Notes: generated by a model from the letters alone, not told the origin. Positions 47,396-61,461 are shown, counted from the stretch's first letter. The stretch is DNA of 64,000 nt from Hypericum androsaemum (GCA_963995505.1 OZ023187.1:565501-629500), one strand, 5' to 3'. Numbers and translations are program-made.

Positions 47396-48672
47396 ATGTC
47401 GGGGAATTCACCCATTATTGTCACTTTCTTGATATTCATAGTAACATGTTGTTCATCATGTAGCCTATCGAGTGCAAGAAAATTACAAGAATTATCCGCA
47501 AGTAATACGACCAAATTCTCCGCCGTTTTGGCGTTCGGAGACTCCACGTTGGACACGGGAAACAACAACTATATTCCATCTCTCGTCATAGCCAACCATG
47601 CACCTTATGGTCTAAATTTCCCCAACCACGTCGCTACAGGGAGGTTTTCGGATGGGAAGCTGATTCCTGACCTGGTTGCCACCCACCTCGGGATCAAAGA
47701 AGCCATCCCTCCCTTCCTCGACCCGAGCCTAACCACGCAGGACCTCGTCACCGGCGTCTGCTTCGCTTCGGCCGGAGCCGGTTACGACGATATTACTAGC
47801 ATTGAGGCGGGAGTCATCCCGGTGTTGAAGCAGCTTGACATGTTCCGGAGCTACAACGCCAAGCTCAATGCTTCGGTTGGAGTAGAGGAGGCCATGAAAA
47901 TTGTTAATGACGCTCTGTACATAATTAGTGCAGGGACTAATGATTTCGTGGTTACCTACTACGATTCGAAGGAAAGGTGGCTACGATTCCCCACCATTGA
48001 TGGCTACCACGATTTTATCCTGAGCAGGTCGGTCGAATTTATAAAGGTAATATCAACAGTAAGAAGTTCATTGAACCGAAATTTGTGCGTACGAATTCGT
48101 CTGTCTCACGTAGAAATCAAATAATTGGTGGACGCAGGGACTGTACATGCAAGGAGCTCGCAGGATAATGGTAGCCGGGATCCCACCAACCGGGTGTCTG
48201 CCGATTCAAATGACAGCCAACTTCCGGAATCCATTTGACAGACATTGCATCGAACAACAAAATTCAGATGCTCAGGCCTATAACCAGAAGCTACAAAAGG
48301 CGATAGACTCGTTGAATCTTCCGGGAGCCACGGTTCTATACGCGAACATATACGATCCATTTTTGGACATAATCCAAAACCGTCAAAACTATGGCAAGTC
48401 TAGTGATATTCAACCAATCACATTCCATTTTCTTATCTAGATTTTTTTCCTAATACTTAATTTTTCTGGATCATAAAATTGCAGGACTTGAGGTGGCAAA
48501 GGAAGGGTGCTGCGGAACGGGACTAGTAGAAATGGGACCCCTCTGCAACGAATTTTCTCCGGTATGTCCGGACGTTTCGAAGCATGTGTTCTGGGACAGC
48601 ATCCACCCCACCCACGTAGTCTACAACTCCATCGCCCAGTACCTCGAGAAGAACGTCATCCAACGGCTTTAA
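47396..48672 (+). CDS. GDSL esterase/lipase (SGNH hydrolase), three exons
   Basis: Secreted serine hydrolase of the plant GDSL family, acting on lipid or other ester bonds, usually in the cell wall or extracellular space; the substrate cannot be told from sequence. Exons: 47396-48046, 48138-48393 and 48485-48672, giving 364 aa, the normal family length. N-terminal signal peptide ('IIVTFLIFIVTCCSS'). Block I 'AFGDSTLDTGNNN' has catalytic Ser50. Block II is 'CFASAGAGYDD'. Block III 'SAGTND' has Asn182. Block V 'WDSIHPT' has Asp340 and His343. Intron 1 is GT-AG and 91 bp. Intron 2 begins GCAAGT (48394) and ends CAG (48484), a GC-AG intron, required to keep 'NYGLEVAKEGCCGTG' in frame. No frame damage is seen, so probably functional. 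Confidence 0.92.
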
Positions 48673-49356
48673 CTTGATTACCACCTGATTTTGACGATTA
48701 AGGGGATATTTTTTTTGGGGTTGGAAATAATTGGAATCACCCAAATGACCGTAGCCACCACCTTGATGATTCTTAATTAATCTTTTTTTTTGGGGGCTCG
48801 ATTGTTTGTTTCCACACAACATTTCCCACTTCTTGTGTGTCTCCTCTGTATATAAGTTCTCATTAGTTTGATGGTGGCGATGGATGCCACCACTTTAGTC
48901 CTTCGTGCTCTTCTTTTCTGAACATAATCTTTCCCTCCATATTAATGTACGCCTGAAATAAATCAGTGAACTCGAATCGAATAAATAAATTGTCACGTCC
49001 CTGAAACTCGAGATCGGAACGTCATTGTTTGGTCAGCTGGGTCTTAATCATTGTCAGGCCCATAATGCAAATCAACTGATAGCCCAACTCATAAGTAGCC
49101 CAGATAGATTCCCTTTTTGGTTGCTGACATGGCATAATCCAATTGGGCGAAGCACCTCATCAGGGGTGGGGCCCTTTCAACAAGTCCGAATTGAATATAT
49201 TACACAAATTCGATTAATTGACACTACCATAAATTGCCAATTTTGCAAAAAGACCCATGTACAAAGTACCAAACTGAGATTTTCCCACGAAAATCCCTTC
49301 CCCAAATTTTAACCCATTTAACCCCCCCACCACCGGACCCTCCTTCCCAAGTAAAA

Positions 49357-49360
<4 letters not shown>
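48673..49360. other. Intergenic between the GDSL and SPP genes
   Basis: GDSL 3' UTR, then about 400 bp without coding signal. Confidence 0.4.

Positions 49361-49361
<1 letters not shown>

Positions 49362-49395
<34 letters not shown>
49362..49395. repeat. (CT)n microsatellite at the SPP promoter/5' UTR
   Basis: About 17 CT units, 396 bp before the SPP start codon. CT repeats are common near plant transcription starts. The region to 49790 is probably 5' UTR or core promoter. Confidence 0.85.
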
Positions 49396-49398
<3 letters not shown>

Positions 49399-49790
49399 AG
49401 AAAAGGTTGCGTCCGCGATCTGTAATTTGTTCGCAGTAGTCCTCTTGAGAGAGAAAGGGAGCCTAATTCTCCCTTTCCCCATTGGTTTCCCTCTTCCGGT
49501 AATCAATTCAAATTGGGTTTCGCATCTCTTAATTCACTTACTATTTTTTTGGGGTAAAGAAATGCCCATTTCTTGATCGGATCGTAACTGATTATTGGGT
49601 TTATTGGGTTTTTTCCTTTAGGATTTGTTTTAAGCGAAAGTCTCAATCTTTGGTATCGTAGGTTGTGTTCGTTGTAGGTCGGGAATTGTTGAAGTTGGTG
49701 ACTTCTCGGTGGGTTTCATTTGATCGTTGAAGTTCTTACAGAATTCGGCTTTTCTTCGGCCTGTTGAGTTGGATTGCTTGGGAGGAGACG

Positions 49791-52700
49791 ATGAAGAACA
49801 GCGAGCGGATTGCGAATCTTGCTTTGGCAGGTAGTTTGAAGTTTTCTTCTTTTTGTTAGATACTGTTGGTATACCGAGTACCTGATTATTGTTCCTGCGT
49901 TTGTTGTGTGTGCCTGCGCCACAATTTGCGGGCGATGAATCCGGGTTTTAGGCAATAGGGGAGTTAAGTTGGCCTGCCTTCGAGTTGTTCGGAGCCAGCA
50001 GATAGTTTTGCTGCTTGGTATGCGTTTTGGTAGGAGATTTTGCAAATTATTATTTTCAGGAGAAAGTGAGAGTTTAGTCTAATTCTTGGCTGAATTCGGG
50101 GAACTTATCCCCGATGGTCGATGTACAACAGAGTTGATGTATCATTTGTAATGAATTAGAGCAGTACTCTGATTCCTGATGCCACCATCCGTATGACGAA
50201 CTTTGGCTGTGTTGGATGATGATGATGAATCTCTTTGTGAATAGGCAAGTTTCTTGAGAAGGCCTTTGAGGTTTCTCATCATCTACTTTGCACACTCTGA
50301 ATGCAGGCTTAACGTTGGCGCCACTGGTTGTAAAAGTAGATCCAAACTTAAATGTCATACTGACTGCGTGCCTGACTGTCTATGTTGGTTGCTACCGTTC
50401 TGTCAAGCCAATGCCTCCTTCTGTAAGTGTAGAGAGAGAGAGAGAGAGAAATTTTGTTTGTGCATATATTTAATGCTATGGTATCGTCACGTTGGAAAAA
50501 AAAAATACTGAAACACCTTTTCTTCACTCTTGCAGGAAACAATGTCTAATGAACATGCCATGCGCTTTCCCTTTGTTGGGAGTGCAATGCTATTGTCCTT
50601 GTTTCTGCTCTTCAAATTTCTTTCCAAGGACTTGGTTAATGCTGTCCTGACAAGCTACTTTTTTGTGCTTGGGATCGTCGCACTTTCGTATGTTCCTTTT
50701 GTATGGGTTACATTGTACTTATGGTTTCACTGTGACTAGCTAGCAGTTAAGTAGGACCATATGTTTCTGTTCTGATATCCCTTCTTTCTATGATTTTCAG
50801 GGCAACATTATTGCCAGCTATTAGACGTTATTTGCCAAATCATTGGAATGATAACGTCATTTCCTGGCATCTTCCATATTTTCGTTGTAAGTGTTTCTCG
50901 CTTCAACTCGTGCTTCGAACTGTTGTTAGCTTCATTTGAGATTTATTTTGATGTTATGGCCTCAACTTTCAATTGTTGCGGCTTAAAAGTGGATCAGTGA
51001 CTTGCTTGATTCCATAATTGTGCTTTAGACTGTCATGGTGTGCTTCTGCTTTGTTGCTGAGCTTTTAGAGAGATGCATTTTGTTTTTATAATCTCTAAGA
51101 TGCTCTGTGAGTTTTGCATGCTTGATTTCAACATGACTGGTGATGGGGTTCTGCAGCTAGAACAATTTTGGTCACTTAGAAGATTTTTTGATTATGTGGC
51201 CGTCTTGCTTGTATGTGGAGAATGATGTTGCCCCCATCTTATCAGCTGTGGAGATTGAATTCACGAGATCTCAGATCGTTGCAGCTATCCCTGGAACATT
51301 TTTCTGTGTTTGGTATGCTTTAAAGAAACATTGGCTAGCCAACAACATATTGGGGCTGGCTTTCTGCATTCAGGTCAGAGATTATTAGGCTAAAAAATAA
51401 GCTCTTGGTTGCTAATAGTGTGACTTGTTTCCTGGCCATCTTTTAATTATCTTCTTTAGATGCCCAATATTCACCTTTTCTTCTAGATATTCACCTTTTC
51501 TTCTAGATGCACCAGATAAAATCCGTACTTTTCTTAGTTTCCTTCTGATCTTTTAATCCTATGACATCATCCCTTGAAGCATCTACCGACATTCCCCTAA
51601 TTCCTTTTCTCTTGTCATTAAAAATTAAACTATCCACTCCTAGTCAACTCTTCCCCAGGACATTGTTTATTCTTTCTATGCTTTATTATTTTGTGGGATG
51701 CAGTTGCATTTTTCTTAAACTCAAGTTCTAGAGCTTTGTCTAAATTGCTCCATTTATATGTTTTTGTTTTGTTTTAGGGGATTGAAATGCTTTCGCTGGG
51801 CTCCTTTAAGACTGGTGCCATACTATTGGTAAGAAATCTGGTTGAGGAGTAGATCATTAATTTCCGCCACTTGTAGAGTAGGTGAAGTCTGGTGATTGGC
51901 CTGGAATGGGAGGGTCATATTTGAAATGACTGTTGTAACATGCTCTATGCCTCTCATGTTGAGCACTTCTGAAAATCTTTTTAACATCATTATCCAAGAA
52001 TTCTGGTAGTGTGTAACCGTGTCGGATGGATTAGCTTTTTCCTTGAACTTGACATGCAGATTGTTTTTTACATGATTCAGACGTTGTGCATTGCAGGCTG
52101 GACTTTTTGTGTACGATATTTTCTGGGTTTTCTTTACTCCAGTGATGGTTAGCGTGGCCAAGTCGTTTGATGCTCCTATAAAGGTTTGTTGTTTGTATAC
52201 CTGCTAACTCAGACGTCTGGACTAATTCTTCTGACAGCTTTGCTATTTCGTTTCCATGTAGCTTTTGTTTCCAACAGCTGATGCTGCAAGACCTTTTTCG
52301 ATGCTTGGACTTGGTGATATTGTCATACCTGGTAAGGTGGTGAATTCAGTTGTTGGATCTGCTGCATAACAATATTTTGGGCCATAAGTAGGATTGATAC
52401 GTGTGATTGATTGGTTGCCACTTCCAACTCTCGCACTCATTGTTTCATTAGGTTGACTTGACATTCCTGATTACTGATTCTAGTATTTGGCTCTTTGCAT
52501 TTCAGGTATTTTTGTGGCTCTGGCTTTGCGATTTGACGTGTCCAGGGGAAAAGATGGCCAGTATTTTAAGAGTGCCTTCCTGGGATATACCTTTGGCGTG
52601 GTCCTCACAATTGTTGTTATGAACTGGTTCCAAGCTGCACAGGTGAATTTGATACCCCCTTGTTAGTTGTCTTAATTCTGCATCTTAGTTTTTCTGCTTT

Positions 52701-53219
52701 CTAATAACTAATTCTTTTTCCATGCCTGTAGCCTGCACTCCTTTATATTGTACCAGCTGTAATAGGTTTCCTAGCTGCTCATGTCTTATGGAATGGCGAA
52801 GTGAAACCGGTTTGTTCTGCTTCCTATATAATCTTTATCTGCCCTCTATGTTATCTTGTTATTTTCATGCAGTCTCTTTTGTGTGACAAAAGTTCCGTTC
52901 CCTCCTTGCTCTCTGTTGTTATCACTTTCGAGCCTGTCTCTGAAAAATATACTTTTATTCCTTTGAAAAATAAATTTGTTTCAGGACTTGTTTGTTCACT
53001 AAATCGTAGTGGTAGATGTGTGTTGTCTTACATTTGCTAATATCTTTGAATGAAATAAGAAATTCGTCGGTCTTCTGTTTGAGCTGTAGCTTATATGGAG
53101 TTCTGTTTCCTGAGATGTTCAATGGCATTGTTTTGCAGTTATTGGAGTTCGACGAGTCGAAAGCTGCTGCATCTCAACAAGAAGGTAGCAAAGCCAACTC
53201 TGACAAAAAGGTGGAATGA
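49791..53219 (+). CDS. SPP: Signal peptide peptidase, 11 exons
   Basis: Presenilin-type aspartyl protease of the ER membrane that cleaves signal-peptide remnants and other type II membrane segments. Exons: 49791-49830, 50307-50422, 50536-50687, 50801-50886, 51246-51373, 51778-51828, 52097-52183, 52262-52331, 52506-52642, 52732-52809 and 53139-53219. All introns are GT-AG and all phases join, giving 341 aa, the size of the plant orthologue. Active-site signatures: 'FVYDIFWVFF' (Asp198, TM6), 'GLGDIVIPG' (Asp239, TM7) and 'QPALLYIVP' (PAL, aa 290-292, TM9). About nine hydrophobic segments are spread through the chain. The C-terminus is short and charged, ending 'SDKKVE'. A GA repeat lies in intron 2 (about 50429-50450). 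Convergent with the IQD gene about 1 kb downstream. High confidence. Confidence 0.95.
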
Positions 53220-54242
53220 TTAGATAGGAACAGATAGCGGTAACTCTTGTAGAACAACTTACTCTTGTTTCCTTTAGAACCCAAAAGGCCTCCGAACTTC
53301 GAACTGTAGTTAAACATGTTTTGCGCTGCGCAGCGGATTTTGAATTCTCTGGGAAAGAAAATATTCATCAAGTCATAGTTCAAGATAGGTTTTTCCCGTG
53401 GTCTTATGGTTTGTACTCGGGGAAGCGTCAATCACAAGTGTTAGAATGGCTTAACCGGAATGATTAGTCCATATAGCCCTTGTGAACTTATCAGATTACA
53501 CGGAATGGTCAGAATTACTTCTATCCGAACGAGTTCGAGCTGGGTAGAACTAAAATAGTTTTGTTTCTCCGTTCTTCGGGTCGGTCACAAGTGTCCTTTC
53601 ACGAATCTAACTCAGGAAGAATCCCTTGTCATATCCTAGTAAAAAAAGAAAGGTAGGGGGAAGTTTTGACCGCTCTTCATGTCATGTGAGATTCGTTTAT
53701 TGTTTCTCTTGTCCGTACCCAAACGTTAAATAAGTACTTTGGATACCGACCTGCCATTGTCCCTCTTCTCTCGATAGAGATAGTTCGTGTTTTTTGTGTA
53801 GGGTCACAGGTGCACTGGGGTTTGGTTCATGATCTTGATCACGAAGACTAGTCTTCATCATAAGTAAATGCGTTTTTTTATGAATGGATTTTTATATTGA
53901 TCCAAAGAAACAAGGTTATACCATGGTGAATCTTAGGGGCACTTCATATGATGTTTTCACTGTCAAATTAACAAAATACGAAAGTAGGTGTAAAATGTTT
54001 CAAGTCACAATTTACCGGGATCGGGTTGATTCAGTTGCGAGTTCTAGGCTTGGTAATGAAAGTAAGCATTCAAGCTTGTAGGAATATCTACATGCCCCCC
54101 GCGGATTAATGGAAGAAATAATTACTCGGAAGACTCGAAGCATGGTAGAAGACGATTGACCCAAAAAAGACGATCTTATAAGAATAGACCAACGACGACT
54201 TTGGAAAGTTCCAAGCAGCAATCAGTACAAAACACCCTTTTG
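53220..54242. other. Convergent intergenic region (SPP and IQD 3' ends)
   Basis: Both flanking genes end toward this interval, so it should hold their 3' UTRs. The frame at 53884-54081 has no recognised family. Confidence 0.45.
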
Positions 54243-57201
54243 TTATTTTAACCACCTAAGGTCAGAGGTAGAGCAAGGTGAGATCTCTCCACCACCATTG
54301 ACACTATCCGTGTAGCATGAATAATTGGACCGTTGTTCCATTCCCACGTAACCGTTGCACACGCTCTTGAAACTCGGACTCCTCAGGCTCTGGCTGAAGC
54401 TACTCCGACCATACCCCCCGTAATGCGCCTCCGGAGGTGGGATGGGGTACGACAGGCGTTTCCTAGCTGACGATCCGCCACTAACGCTATTACGATCCCT
54501 CTCCGGGGTGGACGGCCTCTGCCTCGGCGCACTCAAGGACCGCGCCTTAGCCTTGGCAGACTCGGTTACAGCCATGTAATTCGGCACCCCGCCTCTACCA
54601 CCAGCTGCTTGGCTGACCCTGTTGAATTAAATCCCCTCATCAATTAAGGCTTTGTTTGTTATTAGTAATTAAGGCTTTTTTTTCATAACAATGTCACTAA
54701 AACAACAAAAAGATACAGTACCTGGACCCGAAGCTCGGGGTATGGGCCGCAGAGAAGCAGCGTTCCTCCTTAAGGCAGCGCGGGCTAGCGGACCGCACAT
54801 GGAGGGGCCTGGGCTTGCAAGGGGATGGGGTCATGGGTGAATGTGGCCTGTGTTGGTTGTTAAGGGGACAGCCATGCATTGATCTTCGAGGAGTGTGGTT
54901 GGGGTTGTTGGAGTTATATTGGTAATAATACTGATGAGAAGAGGTGTGAGGCCTTGAGGAGGTTACGTTGGTGTCTACTTCCACTGTCTTTATGTTGCTG
55001 TCTCTTCTATCCGACATGGATGCCCTGCTGCTATTCTCCCACTGCCTTGTAGCCATCCAACGGTCCAACCATTTGGTCCGCTCCTCCAGCTCCTCCTCGT
55101 TCCCGCCCGATGTGTTCCTCATTGATCTCCACATCTTCAAATTAATTGAGGGCCAGTTTGGTCATTTCATTTGAGTACCAAAATATTTCATCAATTAGCA
55201 GGTTGGTACGTACATCCTAATTTAGTTGGAATAACATTTGTATATCAAATCTAACCCACATCACAAAAATGGCCTAAATGTACAAGGAACGTGCGTGTAG
55301 AGGTGTGCAAATGACAATCGGTATAAATTTTGATCAATATTCGAAATTTAATTCGATAAATTTTTTTGGGGAATTTTTGTAAATATCTAATACACCGAAA
55401 TAGTGAATAAGTACCTGGCTGGAGAAAGCATAAGCAAGGGCCTTTTCCCGTTTCAAGGCAGCATCTTTCCTGAACTGTACAATTGCCTCCACTTCCTCCA
55501 TAGCACGTGGCCTGTCGTCGCACTCATCATCCAATGCGGAGGTCACATCCCTCGACTGCGCAACGGGAAAAAACACGTTATATCATGTATTTTGTTTTGA
55601 TGTGTTCAATACAAATCTATTTCCCAAATATGAAAATTAGAATAAAATTGTTGAAATTGTACTAAATTTGTAATTAATGCGGAATATTTTTTGTGATCTT
55701 TTGATATTCAGAGTTATACATTAATGTCAAACTTATTTTAGGAATAATTCTTTTGACGTTGTCTTTTATTCTCGTAAGTAGATCTAAATTTCTTAACTCG
55801 GACCACTTGTCCGCGTCAAAAGAGAAAGAAAAAGAAAAAGAAGAGCATAACATGGGCAAAAGATTCTCACACACCAACAAGTTAGTACTATCCCCTAAAA
55901 AAAAAGTTAGTACTAACAGTACAGTGGTTGTACTTTGGATAGCTTAAGTAGTCCGAAATAGGAAAAGTGGATACCGTGGAGTTCCTGTCACGTATTTCCT
56001 GTAGGCACTTGGGCTCCCACAGGTCAACATTGACATCAGACAACAAAGACTTTCTGCTGATCCCTCCTCCTCCTCCTTGTTGTTGTTCATCATAGGACAG
56101 CCTCGCCCTTTGCTCTCTGATGATCCTATCTTGTACTCTCACCAGTGCTTCCATGCTCTTCAATGTCACCTTCGCCTGCCTCCTCACGTTCTGCCCTCTC
56201 ACCAGTGCTTGCAGCTTCACCAGCCCTCTCAGTGCCCTTAGTGCTCTCCTAGCCTTAAACCAATGAGTAAGCTGTTAGAATCTACGTATCCCATCAGAAC
56301 CTTAAACCAATTAGTATATGGATTTTTTTAACAATTTTATCGCTCTCGTAATTAGCAATATGATAATATTAAATTAAGCTATTTTTAAAAAGTTATAAAA
56401 ATCTTTTATTTATTAATTTGGCTTAATATTGGATTATGAAATGCATACACTCATGTCACACACATCAATAAAAGGTATACAATCAAGAAGTCAGAAAAAT
56501 TGCCTAGTTCTGTTTATTTTATTAATCAAATAAATGGGGAACTGTGATTCTAAGTAAAAGGAAATGGGCAACTGGCAAAATATGGATTGGAAAATGGAAT
56601 AATTTGGATGGCAACTGTAATCTATAAACATGGTCACTGACACATGACACGTTTATCTATATATTTTAAAAAAATGAAATAAATGCAACCGTTACCAAGT
56701 AGCCTCTGAAAGCAGTTTGGATGATAACAGCTGCAGCTCTCTGCTCTCTAACAATGCTGGATGACCGGCGGGTGAGCCGAACGATCTCAGCTGCGGCTTG
56801 TGCTGTCACGGCCGCTGCTTCCGCAGCAGCGGCCGTGGCAGCCGCCACTGCAATCGCGTGCTTATGGTCCGCACCAAATGTTGCACTCGGAGGTGAAGAA
56901 ACAGTTGTGACCTTCTCTTCACATTGTTGCTGTTGGACTTGAGGAGCAATGTTGCTCTGCTTCCTAAACAGCCATCTCCTCTTCTCCCTCTTCTGCAAAT
57001 GTACAATACAATACAAATCGGATTAACTAGTTGGTCTAGTAAATATTCGGAAGGAAGCACGAGTCGGTATACCTTTTCTTCATCTTCCTGGTCGTGGTCT
57101 TCCCTCCTCCTGGTACCCTTTTTCTCAGCATCTTTGCTTGGAGACCTGAAAGCCCTTTTCACTATTGTCAGCCAGGAGGAGGTACCACTCTTTTTCCCCA
57201 T
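54243..57201 (-). CDS. IQ67-domain (IQD) protein, six exons
   Basis: IQD proteins bind calmodulin and attach to microtubules, membranes or the nucleus as scaffolds affecting cell shape. Exons on the minus strand: 57201-57073, 56992-56696, 56253-55975, 55555-55415, 55134-54722 and 54618-54243, all GT-AG with continuous phase, giving 544 aa. N-terminus '[18 protein letters not shown]' with '[11 protein letters not shown]' is typical. IQ67 domain at about aa 126-192 ('[20 protein letters not shown]', '[17 protein letters not shown]', 'ALVRVQDRI'), with the family's signature phase-0 intron inside it (after GYL). Downstream: '[13 protein letters not shown]', '[12 protein letters not shown]', then a C-terminal DUF4005 ('[20 protein letters not shown]', 'RQRPSTPE'). 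An Ala-rich run precedes IQ67. It resembles the IQD16-18 group, but subgroup assignment is by eye. Confidence 0.93.
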
Positions 57202-58600
57202 GGGAAAATGAAATGGAAAGCACTCTGTGGCGGTTTGGTTGATGATGTTGCTGTCTTGTCACATTACATGACAAAAATAAGGAGGCAGGCACCCATAGGT
57301 GAAGAAGTGAAGGAGAGGGGGTAGCTAGGAGTAGTTAAAGGTGGAGAAGGTTTTGGTATAAGGATATAGGAGGAGAGGAGGCTCTGGTTGGTCCCTTGGC
57401 AATTAATATAACTGCAAGGGAAGTGAGATTTAATAGGGAGAGGGAGAGGGAGAGAGAGACCTACACATCCTTTTAATCAGCTAGTAGTAAGAGTGTTGTT
57501 CGAGTTTGAGTATTTGATAGCACATCAGTATTAAATATTTGTTGAAAGAACTCGATTATCTTTTACAAGTTTTATCTAACTCAAACTTAAATTAGCCGGT
57601 TTAATAAATATAGGGATATCAGGTGGTATAAATAAAAGAGATAGATGGGGAATTGAATAGAGAGCGGGACGTGGGGTGTGAGTGCGATGCCGATGGTTGA
57701 AGTAAATAAATTTTAGTGCAGAATCATTTCATTTGGGCAGGCGGAGAGTACGAGCTCCAACATATCTGCTAAGGGCGTAGGTGTTTTCTAGTGGCCTCCT
57801 CAGCTTCACAAAACTATTCAAGCTGTGTCAGAAGCACTGTTCATTTAATTGCTTTCATTTTTTTAATAATTTGATAAAGTGATGGATGAGGAGGACACAG
57901 CAACCGAAGTCCTATCTATTCACATAATACAGGAAGTGGGAATGGAATGTAAACGAAATTAGACATATGGTAAGTCCTGTAAGTACATTTTTTGCATTCT
58001 TTATGAAATTTTTTGATATATTATTATAATATGTTTATTCTGTAGTTTGCTATCTTGGTACCACATCTTATTTTATTTGGTCATGATAGGTTCCATTCAG
58101 GAAGTAGGTTGAGCTACTAATAGAGATTGCAATGCTTGTAAGTATCGAAATTTTATTAATTTATTATTTCAAAATTTTAAATCATAAAATGAGACTATAG
58201 TATATCAAACCTGTTCTAATGGGGTTCTTATATCATATATATCTAGCTTTCAGTAACTTACAAAATCATTAGTTATCTTTCTCAAGACAGAGGACAGCGA
58301 GAACTGATCCGGTAAGCATATTTATTAGTCTTCATAGGTTAAATTGGATTGAATAAATATAATACTAATGTAAATAGTTATACTGGCGAAATAAAATTCA
58401 ACTCATAAAAAATAAATAGATATAATCTTATACTGTACCAGAATATTTTCTGGGGAAGAGTTGCCCATAATTTTTAGATAACGGGAAGCGTCAAACTTAT
58501 AAACTTTCATGACGATTGCATGCTTTAATACCATAGTCAATTTTTAAGTTCAATTTGACCGGATAATTTCTATCTAATATTATATTTTCTAATAGTTTCG
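57202..58600. other. Upstream region of the IQD gene and intergenic DNA
   Basis: A GA-rich tract (about 57430-57463) lies in the promoter/5' UTR zone. The remainder is AT-rich without a gene. Confidence 0.4.
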
Positions 58601-58604
58601 GTCT

Positions 58605-59075
58605 ATCATTTCCAATATTTTAAAATATGGTCGGACCAAGATTTGGTATGAATAGTGTACCGGGTTTGGTTAAAAATCTGCCAACCTTACGAACCGCCAA
58701 AAAAAAAATCAGACCGGATAGTTTGACCAAATTTTTGACCCCGTATTTTTCGGTTGGTAATGTTTAACAAAAAAAAGATTTTCTTGATGGTGGGTCAAAA
58801 AATTAGGGTTTTTCCGGTTCGCATTTTTTATTTTGGTATAATTTTTTAAATTAAAGATTTCAAGGTTACGGTGGGTCTAAAAATAGAGAAAAAATTATAC
58901 CTATTTATTTTTTGGAAAGAGTAACGAGGTATAGAGCTGGGTATTGGTGTATGTATAATTAAAATATTAAGAAAAATATATATTTAAAATAAAAAAGAAC
59001 ACCGGTCGGACCGTCCCAACCACGACCCGGAATTAAGAACGGGTCGTTCTCCGGGTCGTTTTTAAAAAACCTTAA
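58605..59075. repeat. Dispersed TIR-type element related to 11.05-12.1 kb
   Basis: The left end 'attttaaaatatggtcggac' and the right end 'ctccgggtcgtttttaaaaa' form diverged inverted ends with 'gaccggatag' and 'accggtcgga' repeats inside. Same vocabulary as the outer element at 11.05-12.1 kb. Boundaries approximate, no target duplication found. Confidence 0.4.
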
Positions 59076-61461
59076 TTATTTCCCATCTACCGTGTATTTA
59101 TTTTAATAGGCCAAAATGACGAAAAAAACCTGGTGTGTCGGCTTTCAGTAAATAGTCTATTACATATATTTGTGAACATATATTAAATAGTCTATTACAT
59201 ATATGATATATATACTATAAGTACAAATAACTTTTCAGATTTTATTTTCCTGCTGTTCAGAAAGCAGGCAAGCCTTTCTCGATATTATTTTTCGCTTTAA
59301 TTTGTGTTAATAAAAGAACTGACAGAGCTTCACGTGTAGTGGCCAGCTAAAGGACGGATGATGAGGCAGAGATAAATAATACACAAAAGCTTTTGGCTAT
59401 TTATGTACTTAAAAAGTAAATTTTTACATACATTAATATTTAGTGTTGAACCTCCTCTTTGGGAGGTCCCTACATGGCTATTTATGTACATAATTTATCA
59501 ATAAATACTTAGATCAACAGGTCAATTTGTTATTCTAACTTAATCAAATTTTAAATTTGAATTCTTAAAAATTCTGTTAAATACTTGTTAATAAAATTTT
59601 GTCACTTTTTAGAAAATCATATCCGAGACCTTTAGCTGGTATAAACAAAAAATATATATTTCCACCAAAAAAATTAATATTATCATTTTTCGGTTGCAAT
59701 GCTAGACCTCCTCGAAGACCACCATCCCACCAATCAAAGTACGTACCCACTTATGTATGGCCAACTTTTGATCTGGCATAAAAATTAATAATTGAAGGAT
59801 GGGATCATAATACACGTCTGGGTTACCAGTTCACTAGCGAAAAAAGGTTTATTTCTGTCTTTTATATCAAAATCATATGGTATTTTGATACATATTATCA
59901 TGATTAATTAAAGTTCAAATTTGATAAAACTTCAAACAGCGATAAAATATTTCTTACCAAGTTTTAACAATATTTCTTACCAAGAATTAAACTTGAAATC
60001 CTTAAAAAAAGAATCAAAGTTGAAGAATATAGTTCGATTTGGCTCGAATTTTCAAAAATTGAAGCATATACATGTCTATTGATTTAGATACTTAATTTTT
60101 TCAAAAAAAAAATCTAGATACTTAATAGTAATTATTATTTTAAATTAATAACTCTTTTGAATTATTCACAATGCAACTACCTCAAAATTAGATAAAATAT
60201 TATCTATAATTTGAATTGGCTCGAATTCTGATTAAACAGACTGGTTACATTACATGTCCCATATGATTTCGAAAGGAAAGAACATGTGCAACTCTGATCC
60301 CATATTTGGGTTGGGGGGTTTGGCTCCATTTCCCGGAGGACTGGTCAAACTGAGCATCATACATAGAGGTTGTGAGTCTTATTGATTGTAATGAAATGTG
60401 GTCTGCTTTCCCAAAAACGTTGTAGTTTGTCTGAATCCGAAATAAAGTGCACGTTGCTCTTTGCTTGTACATGTGATTAGTCTTGTCTCTCCCCCACCCA
60501 CCTCTCTCTTTTACTGTAGTTTAACGACAAGTTACTGCCTAGATTTTGTATAGCCTGCATCTCTCTCTCTCTCTCACCTAGATTTGAGGGTCTTTTTTCT
60601 TTATAATCAAAGAGGGATGCACCTTAATGGCGAGGTTTTGGATTGAGTGAAAACAACATAAAAGTCGTCCCCACGGAAGAAATTTTGTTTGGACTATCAA
60701 ATTTTTTTAAAAATTGTGTTTACAGATCTGACATTCATTAAAAATCGTATCTATAACTAAAATTACTTAATCCATTTCAACGGGGACAAGTCTTGTCCCC
60801 GCTGAATCCAACTCCTGATGGCGGTTCTATAAAATGTCACCTGCCTGCTGGCCACTTTTTTTGTACCATTCTACTGAGTTTCCCACTCACTCTTTTTGGT
60901 TAGGTAAAAAAATAATAATAGAGAAATGTGGGGAGCTAGGGGTGTGTTCTGTAGCTGAGGGCATATACTATAGAAGCAGTTTTTAATTACTTGCCTTTCT
61001 GATGCTACTTGGTTATTGATAGTGGTGTAGGAATTGAGTTGGACCGAAAAATTAGATGAATTTGACCGCATTTTTAAAATTGTCACGCTTCTTCGATTCT
61101 TGTTCATTTTTATCACAATATTCTCTGTTGTGATTTGTTTTAGATTTTTCATTACTATTATGAGTCTAATTATAATTATAAATGAGGTTGCACTTACAAA
61201 TCTGTTGATTTTCGAGAGTTGATTAGGGTGGGCATTAGATTTTGCCATGTACCATGTACTCTGCACGTACAATATATTGGCATTTACAATTAATTGGATG
61301 TCACCATAAATTAATAAACATGTTTTGTTGTTGTTGTCCTAACACTCTAGATTTTATGCTGGGTTCAAATAGAATCGAAATTAAATTTTGGCTCGGAGTG
61401 TGTGCTAGTATGATTTCTAATATGGTTGTTGGTGAACCTTTTGATTTTGAAGTTAATATAA
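59076..61461. other. Intergenic, no gene seen
   Basis: AT-rich. Frames such as 60245-60472 (-) and 60871-61272 (-) show no recognised family. Confidence 0.4.

Noticed and set aside
60871..61272. 133-codon minus-strand frame
   Set aside because: Low-complexity AT-rich sequence, no family resemblance.
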